In this document: positions 1-7,794 of the stretch, piece after piece | Position numbering within the stretch: the stretch's first letter is position 1 | How the letters are laid out: each line of letters opens with the position of its first letter | Source of the DNA: Pelagibius sp. | GTDB lineage: Bacteria; Pseudomonadota; Alphaproteobacteria; Kiloniellales; Kiloniellaceae | Length of the DNA: 64,000 bases | Assembly (NCBI GenBank): GCA_028280305.1 | Contig: JANQMC010000167.1 | Coordinates: 16,676 to 80,675, forward strand | Reading direction: 5' to 3' | Translations under genes and position numbers: made by a program | Notes under the pieces: generated by a model | What the model saw: the letters and a program-made list of their open reading frames with translations, nothing else | What the model was told of the DNA's origin: nothing | Databases searched by the model: none

Positions 1-364
1 GGATGTGCGGGAACGGCATGGCCGAGCCGTAAAAGCGCATGTTGAGGCAGTGGTTGGGGGCGCCTTCCAGGCAATAGGCGCAGGTGCCGCAGGGCCGCGA
101 AGGGTTGATGGCCACCAGATCGCCGGGCGCGAGGCCGGTCACACCGGGCCCGACTTCGGCCACCCGGCCGGAAACCTCATGACCCAAAACCATCGGTTCC
201 TTGATCCGGACCGGGCCGAAGCCGCCGTGATTGTAGTAATGCAGGTCGGAACCGCAGACACCGCCGGCTTCCATGCGGATCATCACCTGACCCTCGCCGG
301 GGGCTTCCTCTTTCCATTCCTCGGTCCGCAGATCCTTCGGAGCGTGAATTACCAGAGCGCGCAT
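1..364 (-). CDS. idnD: L-idonate 5-dehydrogenase, N-terminal part (cut by window edge)
   Basis: Zn-dependent medium-chain alcohol dehydrogenase; the family member meant here oxidises L-idonate to 5-ketogluconate with NAD(P). Only the first 121 residues are in the window, reading off its left edge. Visible are the catalytic zinc ligands Cys37, His61 and Glu62 (GHE motif) and the four-cysteine structural zinc lobe (Cys92, 95, 98, 106). The ATG at 364 begins MRALVIHAPKDLRTEEW. It is divergent from a gluconate 5-dehydrogenase gene and a LacI-type regulator, which supports idonate over other sugar-alcohol substrates of this superfamily (sorbitol, xylitol). The missing C-terminal half prevents a firmer substrate call. 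Confidence 0.75.
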   Translation of the reverse strand, partial: MRALVIHAPKDLRTEEWKEEAPGEGQVMIRMEAGGVCGSDLHYYNHGGFGPVRIKEPMVLGHEVSGRVAEVGPGVTGLAPGDLVAINPSRPCGTCAYCLEGAPNHCLNMRFYGSAMPFPHI

Positions 365-462
365 GATCCAGCCTTTCTTCCTTACCGGCGAAACCGCCCG
401 GTCCGCCGCTTGCTTGCCGTGCCCAGGCTCAACGGCCCGGCTTCTTCAGCATTGACATCGCA

Positions 463-478
463 ATGTTATCGATAACAA
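463..478. promoter_or_regulatory. GntR/IdnR-type LacI-family operator
   Basis: ATGTTATCGATAACAA. The central 14 bases (464-477) are a perfect palindrome. The known Escherichia coli GntR/IdnR operator has the form ATGTTA-N4-TAACAT; this site matches 11 of the 12 fixed positions. It lies between the divergent idnD and idnO genes, and a LacI-family regulator is encoded immediately downstream, so it is the likely control site for both directions. Confidence 0.8.
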
Positions 479-497
479 ATAGCGATGCAACCCCGTT

Positions 498-580
498 CCC
501 AAGCTTTACGGTACCCCGCCGACCCAAGTCTTTACGGCGTGCGGCCGATCCCTAAGTTTTTAGGGCGTCCCGCGCCGATC
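498..580. repeat. Three degenerate tandem repeats upstream of idnO
   Basis: Three consecutive units start at 498, 523 and 551 (about 25, 28 and 30 bases). Each begins CCCAAG or CCTAAG, continues with a T-rich TTTACGG or TTTTAGGG core and ends in a GC-rich tail ending CCGA or CCGATC. They fill the space between the operator and the idnO ribosome-binding site and look like an old tandem duplication of leader DNA. Confidence 0.5.
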
Positions 581-593
581 TAGGAAAACCGTT

Positions 594-1364
594 ATGTCCG
601 CGCAGTCTCTCTTCGATCTTACCGGGCGCCGCTGCCTGATCACCGGCTCCAGCCAGGGCATCGGTTTCGCCTTGGCCAGGGGCCTGTCACAAGCTGGCGC
701 GGCGTTGGTCCTGAACGGCCGCAACCGCGAGCGCCTGGCAAGGGCCGCAGAGACTCTGCGGAACGAAAACGCCACAGTTCACGAACTGGCTTTCGATGCC
801 ACCGATCATAGCGCAGTGAAGGCCGCCGTCGATGACTTTGAGCAGAATACCGGGCCGATCGACATCCTGATCAACAACGCCGGGCTGCAGCATCGGCGGC
901 CACTGGAGGAGTTCGACCCCGACGACTTCGCCTTTCTGATGAAGACCAACATCAACTCGGTCTTCAGCGTCGGCCAGGCGGTGGCCAAGCACATGATCGG
1001 CCGTGGTCGCGGCAAGATCGTCAACATCTGTTCGGTGCAGAGCGCTCTGGCCCGCCCCGGCATCGCCCCCTACACCGCCTCCAAGGGCGCCGTCGCCAAC
1101 CTGACCAAGGGCATGGCGACGGACTGGGCCAAGCATGGACTGCAGATCAACGGCCTGGCCCCGGGCTACTTCAAGACCGAGTTGACCGAGGCCCTGGTGG
1201 CCGACGAGGCCTTCACAGCCTGGCTGACCAACCGTACACCGGCGGGCCGCTGGGGCAACGTCGAAGAACTGGTCGGCGCCGCGGTGTTTCTGAGCGCCGA
1301 TGCGTCGAGCTTCGTCAACGGACACATTCTCTATGTTGATGGCGGCATCACCGCCTGTTTGTGA
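594..1364 (+). CDS. idnO: Gluconate 5-dehydrogenase (SDR family)
   Basis: A 256-residue classical short-chain dehydrogenase that interconverts 5-ketogluconate and gluconate. The Rossmann motif TGSSQGIG is at residues 17-24, NNAG at 94-97, and the catalytic triad is Ser147, Tyr160 and Lys164 (YTASK). The N-terminus (LFDLTGRRCLITGSSQGIG) and C-terminus (NGHILYVDGGITA) are typical of IdnO/Ga5DH. An AGGAAAA ribosome-binding site at 582-588 precedes the ATG. With divergent idnD it makes the two oxidation/reduction steps that turn L-idonate into gluconate; no gluconate kinase or transporter is seen here, so those must lie beyond the left edge or elsewhere. Confidence 0.85.
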   Translation: MSAQSLFDLTGRRCLITGSSQGIGFALARGLSQAGAALVLNGRNRERLARAAETLRNENATVHELAFDATDHSAVKAAVDDFEQNTGPIDILINNAGLQHRRPLEEFDPDDFAFLMKTNINSVFSVGQAVAKHMIGRGRGKIVNICSVQSALARPGIAPYTASKGAVANLTKGMATDWAKHGLQINGLAPGYFKTELTEALVADEAFTAWLTNRTPAGRWGNVEELVGAAVFLSADASSFVNGHILYVDGGITACL

Positions 1365-1415
1365 ACCCGAGAAAGAAGACATGGTAAGAAAGAGGCCAAG
1401 AAAAGGAGCCGGACG

Positions 1416-2435
1416 ATGAGCCAGGAGCGCAAGAAAGCGCCAACCATGGCCGACGTTGCCCGGCTTGCCGGCGTTTCTTCCATGACCGTATCGCGGGCCC
1501 TGCGGGCCGATGCGCCGGCTTCTGCAGAGACGCGCCGCAAGATCCAAGAGGCCGCCGACGAACTCGGCTATGTCCTGAACAGTACCGCCGCGGGGCTTTC
1601 GTCGCGCAAGACCGGGTTCATTGCGGTCACCATTCCCTCGATCAACAACTCCAACTTCGCAGATACGGTGCGCGGGCTGACCGAAGGGTTGAAGGACGTG
1701 AACCTGCAGGTGCTGCTCGGCTACACGGACTACGACATGAACGCCGAGGAAAAACTGATCGAGTCCATGCTGCGGCGGCGACCCGAAGCGCTGGTCGTAA
1801 CCGGCGGATCGCATACGGGGCGGGCCCGCCGCCTCATGGCCAATGCCGGCATTCCGGTGGTTGAGATGTGGGACCTGCCGGAAAAACCCATCGGCCATGT
1901 CGTCGGTTTTTCCAACCGCGAAACCTCTCAAGCGATGTGCCGCCGCCTCTACGAAAAGGGGTATCGGCGCATCGGCTACATCGGCGGCGCTTCGAGCCGC
2001 GATACCCGGGGCGCCGACCGCCGCCGCGGCTATGAGGAAGCCATGCGCGAGCTCGGCTGCGACCCCAGGGTGACGGCCTTCGGCGACCCGCCGATCACCA
2101 TGCGCCAGGGTGGCGGCGCCCTGGCCCAGATGCTGGAGCGCTGGCCGGACATCGACGCCGTAATCTGCGTTTCCGATCTTTCGGCCTTTGGGGCGCTCTG
2201 CGAGTGTCAGCGGCGCGGCCTGAGCGTCCCACAGGACATCGCCATCGCCGGCTTCGGCAACTACGACCTGGCGGACTGCGCCGTGCCGTCCCTGACCACC
2301 GTCGAGGTCCATGCCGAGCGGATCGGCCGCCGGACCGCCGAACTGGTTCTGGAACGCTTGACCGGCGAAAACCCCGACAGCGCGCCGGTGACCTCGTTGA
2401 TGGACTTCCAGATCATCGAACGCGAAAGCGCCTGA
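1416..2435 (+). CDS. LacI-family regulator of gluconate/idonate genes (GntR/IdnR type)
   Basis: A 339-residue LacI-family repressor with an N-terminal helix-turn-helix at about residues 10-55 (TMADVARLAGVSSMTVSRAL, then hinge LNSTAAGLSSRKTG) and a periplasmic-binding-protein-like ligand domain over residues 60-335. The text of the ligand domain (PEALVVTGGSHT, PVVEMWDLP, GFSNRE) is characteristic of gluconate-responsive LacI proteins. It has an AGGAG site before the ATG and follows idnO by 51 bases, so it is probably co-transcribed and autoregulated through the operator at 463-478. Effector likely gluconate or a ketogluconate (inference). Confidence 0.8.
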   Translation: MSQERKKAPTMADVARLAGVSSMTVSRALRADAPASAETRRKIQEAADELGYVLNSTAAGLSSRKTGFIAVTIPSINNSNFADTVRGLTEGLKDVNLQVLLGYTDYDMNAEEKLIESMLRRRPEALVVTGGSHTGRARRLMANAGIPVVEMWDLPEKPIGHVVGFSNRETSQAMCRRLYEKGYRRIGYIGGASSRDTRGADRRRGYEEAMRELGCDPRVTAFGDPPITMRQGGGALAQMLERWPDIDAVICVSDLSAFGALCECQRRGLSVPQDIAIAGFGNYDLADCAVPSLTTVEVHAERIGRRTAELVLERLTGENPDSAPVTSLMDFQIIERESA

Positions 2436-2567
2436 TCAGGAAACCATACCCCAGAGGCGGTCGGGTTTTCGGCTGTGGCCGATCCTCTAACGATCTGATC
2501 TCGCTCCTCAAATCGCCGTTACGGAGCGCCTGGCATCTTAGGGTCAGGTCTTGCAATACTCAATTTG

Positions 2568-3533
2568 TCATTGGGTTTTCCGGTAACGGCTCGGCGAAAC
2601 CGAGAAACGCTCCTTGAAACGCCGGGAAAAGGCGGAGAGAGAGCCGAAGCCCACACGCAGCGCCACCTCCTGCATCGGCAAGCGGGTATCCAGGACGAGT
2701 CGGCGCGCAGTCTGGAGCCTGAGCCGCAGGTAGAAACGGCCGGGCGAAGAGCCGAGACCACGCTGGAAGAGATAATCCAGCATCCGTACCGATATGCCCA
2801 GCCGGTCGGCAATCGCCGCAACGGTCAGCGGCTCGTCCAGATGGTTTTCCATAAAGCGCACCGCCTCCGCCACCCGCGGTTCGTCGCCGCTGAGGCGCCC
2901 CAGGGAAACCAGGTGCTGGGCGTCCGCCGCCGTCTTCGTCCCCTCGTAGATGAAGACGCTGGCGACTTCCAGGGCAAGGGGATAGCCGTAGCGCGCGCGG
3001 ATGATGTGGAGCATCAGATCGAAAGTCGGCGAGGCACCGCCGGCAGTCAGAATGTCGCCATCCACGACGAAGCGGTCCGGTTTCACCTCGACGAAGGGAA
3101 AGCGGGCCTGGAAATCTTCAAGTTCCTCCCAATGGGTGGTCGCTGCCCTGTCGTCCAGCAGACCGGCGCGGGCCAGCACCCAGCTACCGGTCTCGACGCC
3201 GCCCAACGCTCCATAACAGCGGGCGCAGCGCCGCAGTTCCGCAATCACACGGCGATCGATATGGCGATCCTGATTGAAGCCACCGACCACGACAAAAAGG
3301 TCGCCGCCCCTGGCCTGCGCAAGGGCAAGCCCTGCCGGAATCTCGACGCCGCAGGTGGTCCGGACAGGCCGCCCGTCGAGGCTGGCAAGCTGCCAGGAGA
3401 AAAGGTCGCGCTTGGCCATGCGGTTTGCCGCCCGCAGAGGATCGAGCGCCGAGGCCACCGACATCAAAGAGGAGTCCGGCAAAACCAGAAAAGTGACCGA
3501 GAGGCCGCGATCCGTGGGTTGAAGCAACGTCAT
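2568..3533 (-). CDS. GlxA-family AraC-type transcriptional regulator
   Basis: About 321 residues from the ATG at 3533 (a TTG at 3548 is an alternative). The N-terminal half is a DJ-1/PfpI-like amidotransferase fold (FVVVGGFNQD, TGSWVLARAGLL, GASPTFDLMLH) and the C-terminal half a double AraC helix-turn-helix (VAAIADRLGISVRMLDYLF and MQEVALRVGFGSLSAFSRRFKERF). Relatives such as CdhR and GbdR control catabolism of carnitine, glycine betaine and related quaternary amines. It is divergent from the acyl-CoA dehydrogenase operon that begins at 3647, so it is the probable activator of that operon. The 131 bases before it (2436-2567) separate it from the convergent LacI-type gene and show nothing I can name. 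Confidence 0.8.
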   Translation of the reverse strand: MTLLQPTDRGLSVTFLVLPDSSLMSVASALDPLRAANRMAKRDLFSWQLASLDGRPVRTTCGVEIPAGLALAQARGGDLFVVVGGFNQDRHIDRRVIAELRRCARCYGALGGVETGSWVLARAGLLDDRAATTHWEELEDFQARFPFVEVKPDRFVVDGDILTAGGASPTFDLMLHIIRARYGYPLALEVASVFIYEGTKTAADAQHLVSLGRLSGDEPRVAEAVRFMENHLDEPLTVAAIADRLGISVRMLDYLFQRGLGSSPGRFYLRLRLQTARRLVLDTRLPMQEVALRVGFGSLSAFSRRFKERFSVSPSRYRKTQ

Positions 3534-3646
3534 TGCAGAAATAATCAAATTTTATGCGCGACGGGTCAATCATTCTTGGCTCAGACGTCCATCATTCCCG
3601 GATCGCACCGCCCCCTTGATCACATCGCCCCGGAGGAAGCGCCGCC

Positions 3647-4807
3647 ATGGATCTCGCGCTATCAGACGAACAGCAGATGATCGTCGATACGGTTCGCCGC
3701 TTCGTCGAAACCGAGATCTATCCCCATGAGGCCGAGGTCGAAAAAACCGGCCAGGTGCCGCCGGAACTGGGGGCGGAGATCAAACGCAAATGCCTGGACC
3801 TGGGTTTCTATGCCGCCAACCTGCCGGAGGCGGTCGGCGGGGGCGGCCTCGGTCACCTCGACTTTACCCTCTTGGAGCGCGAATTGGGCCGCGGATCGCA
3901 AGCCCTGACCGTTTTCTTCGGCCGTCCCTCCGGCATTCTCATGGCCTGCGAAGGCGAACAGCGCGAGCGCTACCTGCTGCCGACGGTGCGCGGCGAGAAG
4001 ACCGACGCCCTGGCCATGACCGAACCCGACGCCGGCTCCGACGTCAGGGGCATGAAATGCGCGGCCCGCGAAGACCGCGGCGACTGGGTGATCAACGGCT
4101 CGAAGCATTTCATCAGCCATGCCGACATCGCCGACTTCGTCATCGCCTTCGTCGCCACGGGTGAGGAAGAAACTTCGCGGGGCCCAAAGAAACGCATCAC
4201 CTGTTTTTTGGTCGACCGCGGCACGCCGGGTTTTGAGATCCGTCCCGGGTACAATTCGGTAAGCCACCGCGGTTATCACAACTGCATCCTCGATTTCGAC
4301 AACTGCCGGATACCCAAGACCCAGATTCTGGGCGAAGTGCACCGCGGCTTCGACATCGCCAACACCTGGCTCTACGGCACACGCCTGACGGTGGCGGCGA
4401 TGTGTGTCGGGCGCGCGCGCCGGGCCTTTGATCTCGCCTTGCCCTACGCCGCCGAGCGCAAACAGTTCGGCCAGCCCATCGGGCGCTTCCAAGGCGTCTC
4501 CTTCAAGCTGGCCGACATGGTAACGGAGATCGATGCCGCCGACTGGTTGACCCTCGCCGCGGCCTGGCGGCTCGACAAAGGCTTGCCGGCCAACCGGGAG
4601 ATTGCCAGCGCCAAACTCTACGCGACGGAGATGCTGGCCCGCGTCACCGACGAAGCCATCCAGATCTTCGGCGGCATGGGGCTGATGGACGACCTGCCGC
4701 TGGAGCGTTTCTGGCGTGACGCCCGGGTCGAACGCATCTGGGACGGCACCTCCGAGATCCAACGCCATATCATCTCCCGCGACCTGCTGCGCCCTCTGGG
4801 GTCCTAG
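3647..4807 (+). CDS. Acyl-CoA dehydrogenase, probable crotonobetainyl-CoA reductase type
   Basis: A 386-residue FAD acyl-CoA dehydrogenase with N-terminal helical domain, middle beta domain (AMTEPDAGSDVRGM, FAD contact) and C-terminal helical domain (ERKQFGQPIGRFQGV; QIFGGMGLMDDLPLERFWRDARV). The C-terminal YEGT-type motif reads WDGTSEIQR, so the usual catalytic glutamate position is Asp366. A good AGGA site precedes the ATG. It heads an operon with an acyl-CoA synthetase, a CaiD homologue and a CoA-transferase, which suggests reduction or oxidation of the C4 quaternary-amine acyl-CoA pair crotonobetainyl/gamma-butyrobetainyl-CoA. Substrate is inferred from context only. Confidence 0.75.
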   Translation: MDLALSDEQQMIVDTVRRFVETEIYPHEAEVEKTGQVPPELGAEIKRKCLDLGFYAANLPEAVGGGGLGHLDFTLLERELGRGSQALTVFFGRPSGILMACEGEQRERYLLPTVRGEKTDALAMTEPDAGSDVRGMKCAAREDRGDWVINGSKHFISHADIADFVIAFVATGEEETSRGPKKRITCFLVDRGTPGFEIRPGYNSVSHRGYHNCILDFDNCRIPKTQILGEVHRGFDIANTWLYGTRLTVAAMCVGRARRAFDLALPYAAERKQFGQPIGRFQGVSFKLADMVTEIDAADWLTLAAAWRLDKGLPANREIASAKLYATEMLARVTDEAIQIFGGMGLMDDLPLERFWRDARVERIWDGTSEIQRHIISRDLLRPLGS

Positions 4808-4810
4808 GTC

Positions 4811-6889
4811 TTGCGGTCGCTCGAACGCCTGCTGCATCCGAAGACCATTGCCGTCATCGGCGGTGCACAGGCCGCCGCCGTCATCGAGCAGTGCCGACGG
4901 CTGAGCTATGACGGCGAGATCTGGCCGCTGCACCCGACACGCCATGAAGTCGGCGGCCTTTCGGCGTTTCGCTCCCTCGCCGAGTTGCCCGCCGCCCCCG
5001 ATGCCGCCTTCATCGGCGTGAACCGCGAGACAACAGTCGACCTCGTCGCCGGTCTCGCCGCCATCGGCGCCGGCGGCGCGGTCTGCTACGCCTCCGGGTT
5101 TCGCGAGGCCAGTGACGAAGGTGCCCGGCTGCAATCCGCCCTTGTCGAGGCAGCAGACCGGATGCCGGTGATCGGTCCGAACTGCTATGGGCTGATCAAC
5201 TACGCAGCAGGCGCGGCCCTCTGGCCGGATCAACAGGGCGGGCAGCGCCTCGCCGCGGGCGAACGGGGCGTCGCCATTATCATGCAGTCGTCCAATATCG
5301 CCATCAACCTCACCATGCAGCGCCGCGGCCTGCCGCTCGCCTATATGCTGACCGCCGGCAATCAGGCCCAGACCGGCCTCTCCGACCTTGCATTGGCGGT
5401 ACTGGACGATCCGGCCGTAACGGCCCTCGGCCTGCATATCGAAGGCATCGATTCCAGCACCGCCATGGAAGCCGTCGCGGCAAAGGCCCGAGACCTCAAA
5501 AAGCCCATCGTCGCCATGAAGATGGGGCGCAGCGCAGAAGCGCGGGCCGTCGGCCTTTCACACTCCGCCTCCCTCGCCGGCAACGACCGCGCCGCCGATG
5601 CTTTCTTCCAGCGTCTCGGCATCGCCCGCGTCGACAGCCTGCCGAGCTTTCTGGAGACCCTGAAGCTGCTGCATATGATCGGACCGCTGCCAGGCAGGCG
5701 GTTGTCATCCATGAGCTGTTCCGGCGGCGAAGCCTGCCTGATGGCCGACGCCATCTCAGACCGCCGGGTGGCCTTCGGCGACATCGGGGCCAGGGCACGG
5801 CAGGAACTGCAGCAGGTCCTCGGCCCCAAAGTCACAATCGCCCAACCTCTCGACTATCACACCTATATCTGGGCGGATCAGCCCGCCATGACCGCGGCCT
5901 TTCAGGCGATGTTCTCCGATGGCTTCGACCTCAATCTCGTGGTCTTGGATTTTCCCCGCGACGACCGCTGCGACACCGGGCTGTGGTGGCCGACCGTCGA
6001 AGCGGCAGCCGAGGCCGCGGCGACCTGCAATGCCAGAACCGCCATCCTCGCCAGCCTGCCGGAGAACATGACCGAAGATCAGGCCAAAACCCTGATGCAG
6101 CGCGGCCTGGTGCCGCTCTGCGGCGTGACAGAGGCGCTCGACGCCGCCGAGGCCGCCGCGACGATCGGAGAGGCCTGGGCGCAGCCGGCACCGATGCCGC
6201 TTCATCGAAGGAGAGTTGCCTCATGCGAGAAACCGCACGCGATTGATGAGGCCACGGCCAAGGCGCGGCTCAACCTGCATGGGATTGCTGTTCCGCAAGG
6301 CTGCCGGATCGATGATCTGTCTTCCGCTGCAGAGGCCGCCGAGCGCATCGGTTTCCCGCTCGCCCTGAAGGTCCTCGGCCTCGCCCACAAGAGCGATACC
6401 GGCAGCCTGCGCCTCAATCTGAACAATCAGGCGGCGCTTGCGCAGGCCGTCGAAGATCTGCGCGGAGGCGGACAGGGTCTCTACCTGGAAGCCATGGTTG
6501 CGGCGCCGGTTTGCGAGGTTATCGTCGGCCTGACCCACGATCCGCAGTTCGGCCTTGTGCTGACCCTCGGGATGGGTGGCGTCCTGGTGGAGATCCTGGA
6601 CGACACGCGATGCCTGCTGCTGCCGAGCAGCCGCGCCGAGGTGGCAGCGTCCCTGGACAGCCTGCGCGCGGCGCCGCTGCTGAACGGCTACCGTGGCCGG
6701 GCGGCCGCAGACAAAGCCGCGCTGCTGGATCTCATTATGGCGGTGCAGGACTTCGCCCTGGCGAAGGAAACATCGCTCCTGGAACTGGACATCAACCCGG
6801 TTATCGTCTGTGCCGAAGGCGAGGGCGCCTTTGCCGCCGACGCTTTGATCGTAGAAGAGGAAAGACCCCATGGCTCATTCAAAGCATGA
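4811..6889 (+). CDS. ADP-forming acyl-CoA synthetase (fused alpha/beta, acetate-CoA ligase family)
   Basis: A 692-residue single-chain NDP-forming acyl-CoA synthetase. Order: CoA-binding Rossmann domain (about 1-130), succinyl-CoA-ligase-like domains (about 145-440) with the phosphohistidine candidate His251 in SHSASLAGND, then an ATP-grasp domain (about 475-690; PLALKVLGLAHKSDTG, LTLGMGGVLVEILDD, ELDINPVIV). TTG at 4811, three bases after the dehydrogenase stop, is the only plausible start. It takes the place that the AMP-forming ligase CaiC has in the E. coli carnitine operon, and would activate the acid to its CoA ester. It overlaps the next gene by 20 bases. Confidence 0.8.
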   Translation: MRSLERLLHPKTIAVIGGAQAAAVIEQCRRLSYDGEIWPLHPTRHEVGGLSAFRSLAELPAAPDAAFIGVNRETTVDLVAGLAAIGAGGAVCYASGFREASDEGARLQSALVEAADRMPVIGPNCYGLINYAAGAALWPDQQGGQRLAAGERGVAIIMQSSNIAINLTMQRRGLPLAYMLTAGNQAQTGLSDLALAVLDDPAVTALGLHIEGIDSSTAMEAVAAKARDLKKPIVAMKMGRSAEARAVGLSHSASLAGNDRAADAFFQRLGIARVDSLPSFLETLKLLHMIGPLPGRRLSSMSCSGGEACLMADAISDRRVAFGDIGARARQELQQVLGPKVTIAQPLDYHTYIWADQPAMTAAFQAMFSDGFDLNLVVLDFPRDDRCDTGLWWPTVEAAAEAAATCNARTAILASLPENMTEDQAKTLMQRGLVPLCGVTEALDAAEAAATIGEAWAQPAPMPLHRRRVASCEKPHAIDEATAKARLNLHGIAVPQGCRIDDLSSAAEAAERIGFPLALKVLGLAHKSDTGSLRLNLNNQAALAQAVEDLRGGGQGLYLEAMVAAPVCEVIVGLTHDPQFGLVLTLGMGGVLVEILDDTRCLLLPSSRAEVAASLDSLRAAPLLNGYRGRAAADKAALLDLIMAVQDFALAKETSLLELDINPVIVCAEGEGAFAADALIVEEERPHGSFKA

Positions 6890-7664
6890 CGTCATCTCGA
6901 CACAAAGGGAAGGCGGTGTTCTGTCGGTCACTCTGGACCGGCCCAAGGCCAACGCCATCGATCTCGCAACCAGCCGAACGATGGGCGAGACGTTCAAAGC
7001 ATTCCGTGACGACCCGGAGTTGCGGGTTGCGATCCTAAGCACAGCCGGCGACCGCTTCTTCTCCGCCGGCTGGGACCTGAAGGCAGCCGCGGCGGGCGAT
7101 GCGGTCGACGGAGACTACGGCGTCGGCGGCTTCGGCGGGCTGCAGGAACTGCGCGGTCTCAACAAGCCGGTCATCGCCGCAGTGAACGGCATGGCGGTGG
7201 GCGGCGGCTTCGAACTGGCGCTGTCCTGCGATCTGATCCTGGCCTCGGAAGACGCAACTTTCGCTCTGCCGGAGATACGCGCGGGCACCCTCGCCGATGC
7301 GGCCACGGTGAAACTGCCCAAGCGGATGCCCTACCACGTCGCCATGGATCTGCTGCTCACCGGCCGCTGGATGGATGCAGCGGAGGCCAAGCACTGGGGC
7401 CTGGTGAACGAGGTGCTGCCGAAGGAAAAACTGATGGAGCGGGTCTGGGAATTGGCCCGCCTTCTGGAATCCGGCCCGCCGCTGGTCTTCGCTGCCATCA
7501 AGGAGGTTGCGCGGGAAGCCGAAGCGCTCAGTTTTCAGGACGCCATGAACCGGATCACCAAGCGCCAGTTCGCCACCGTCGATAAACTCTACGGCAGCGA
7601 GGACGGCCTGGAGGGCTTCCGCGCCTTCGCGGAAAAGCGCGATCCGGTCTGGAAAGGCCGCTAG
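6870..7664 (+). CDS. caiD: Carnitinyl-CoA dehydratase (crotonobetainyl-CoA hydratase)
   Basis: A 264-residue crotonase. It closely follows E. coli CaiD along its length (LDRPKANAIDLATS, FFSAGWDLKAAA, VAVGGGFELALSCDLI, FAEKRDPVWKGR at the C-terminus). The two catalytic glutamates appear as Glu115 (GGGFELAL) and Glu135 (ALPEIRAG), offset by four from Glu111/Glu131 of E. coli. It interconverts L-carnitinyl-CoA and crotonobetainyl-CoA. The ATG lies inside the end of the synthetase gene with a GAGG site upstream, so the genes are translationally coupled. This is the strongest evidence that the operon handles carnitine or a close analogue. Confidence 0.8.
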   Translation: MAHSKHDVISTQREGGVLSVTLDRPKANAIDLATSRTMGETFKAFRDDPELRVAILSTAGDRFFSAGWDLKAAAAGDAVDGDYGVGGFGGLQELRGLNKPVIAAVNGMAVGGGFELALSCDLILASEDATFALPEIRAGTLADAATVKLPKRMPYHVAMDLLLTGRWMDAAEAKHWGLVNEVLPKEKLMERVWELARLLESGPPLVFAAIKEVAREAEALSFQDAMNRITKRQFATVDKLYGSEDGLEGFRAFAEKRDPVWKGR

Positions 7665-7724
7665 CAGACGGTCGGATCTGCATGCTGCAACGGCGGCGGA
7701 TTGCTGCCAGAATGCGCCAGAGAA

Positions 7725-7772
7725 CCCAGAATTGGGAGAACCCAGAATTGGGAGAACCCAGAATTGGGAGAA
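7725..7772. repeat. Three exact 16-bp tandem repeats between caiD and CoA-transferase
   Basis: CCCAGAATTGGGAGAA occurs three times without a mismatch (7725-7740, 7741-7756, 7757-7772), followed by a decayed fourth unit ending near 7786. Each unit holds CCCA-GAAT-TGGG, a small hairpin. The array fills the otherwise empty 130-base gap between the two genes and ends just upstream of the CoA-transferase start. Confidence 0.9.
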
Positions 7773-7794
7773 CGCAGGATGGGAGCGTGAGGAA

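Noticed and set aside
687..2312. Long open frame on the minus strand opposite idnO and the LacI-type gene
   Set aside because: Its translation has no family resemblance and biased composition, while both plus-strand genes have full motifs. Long antisense frames are expected in GC-rich DNA; the same applies to those at 3662-5437, 15995-17701, 34939-36582 and 46629-48656.
4811..6889. Start codon farther upstream for the ADP-forming synthetase
   Set aside because: The dehydrogenase stop is only three bases before the TTG at 4811 and no in-frame ATG gives the full CoA-binding domain.
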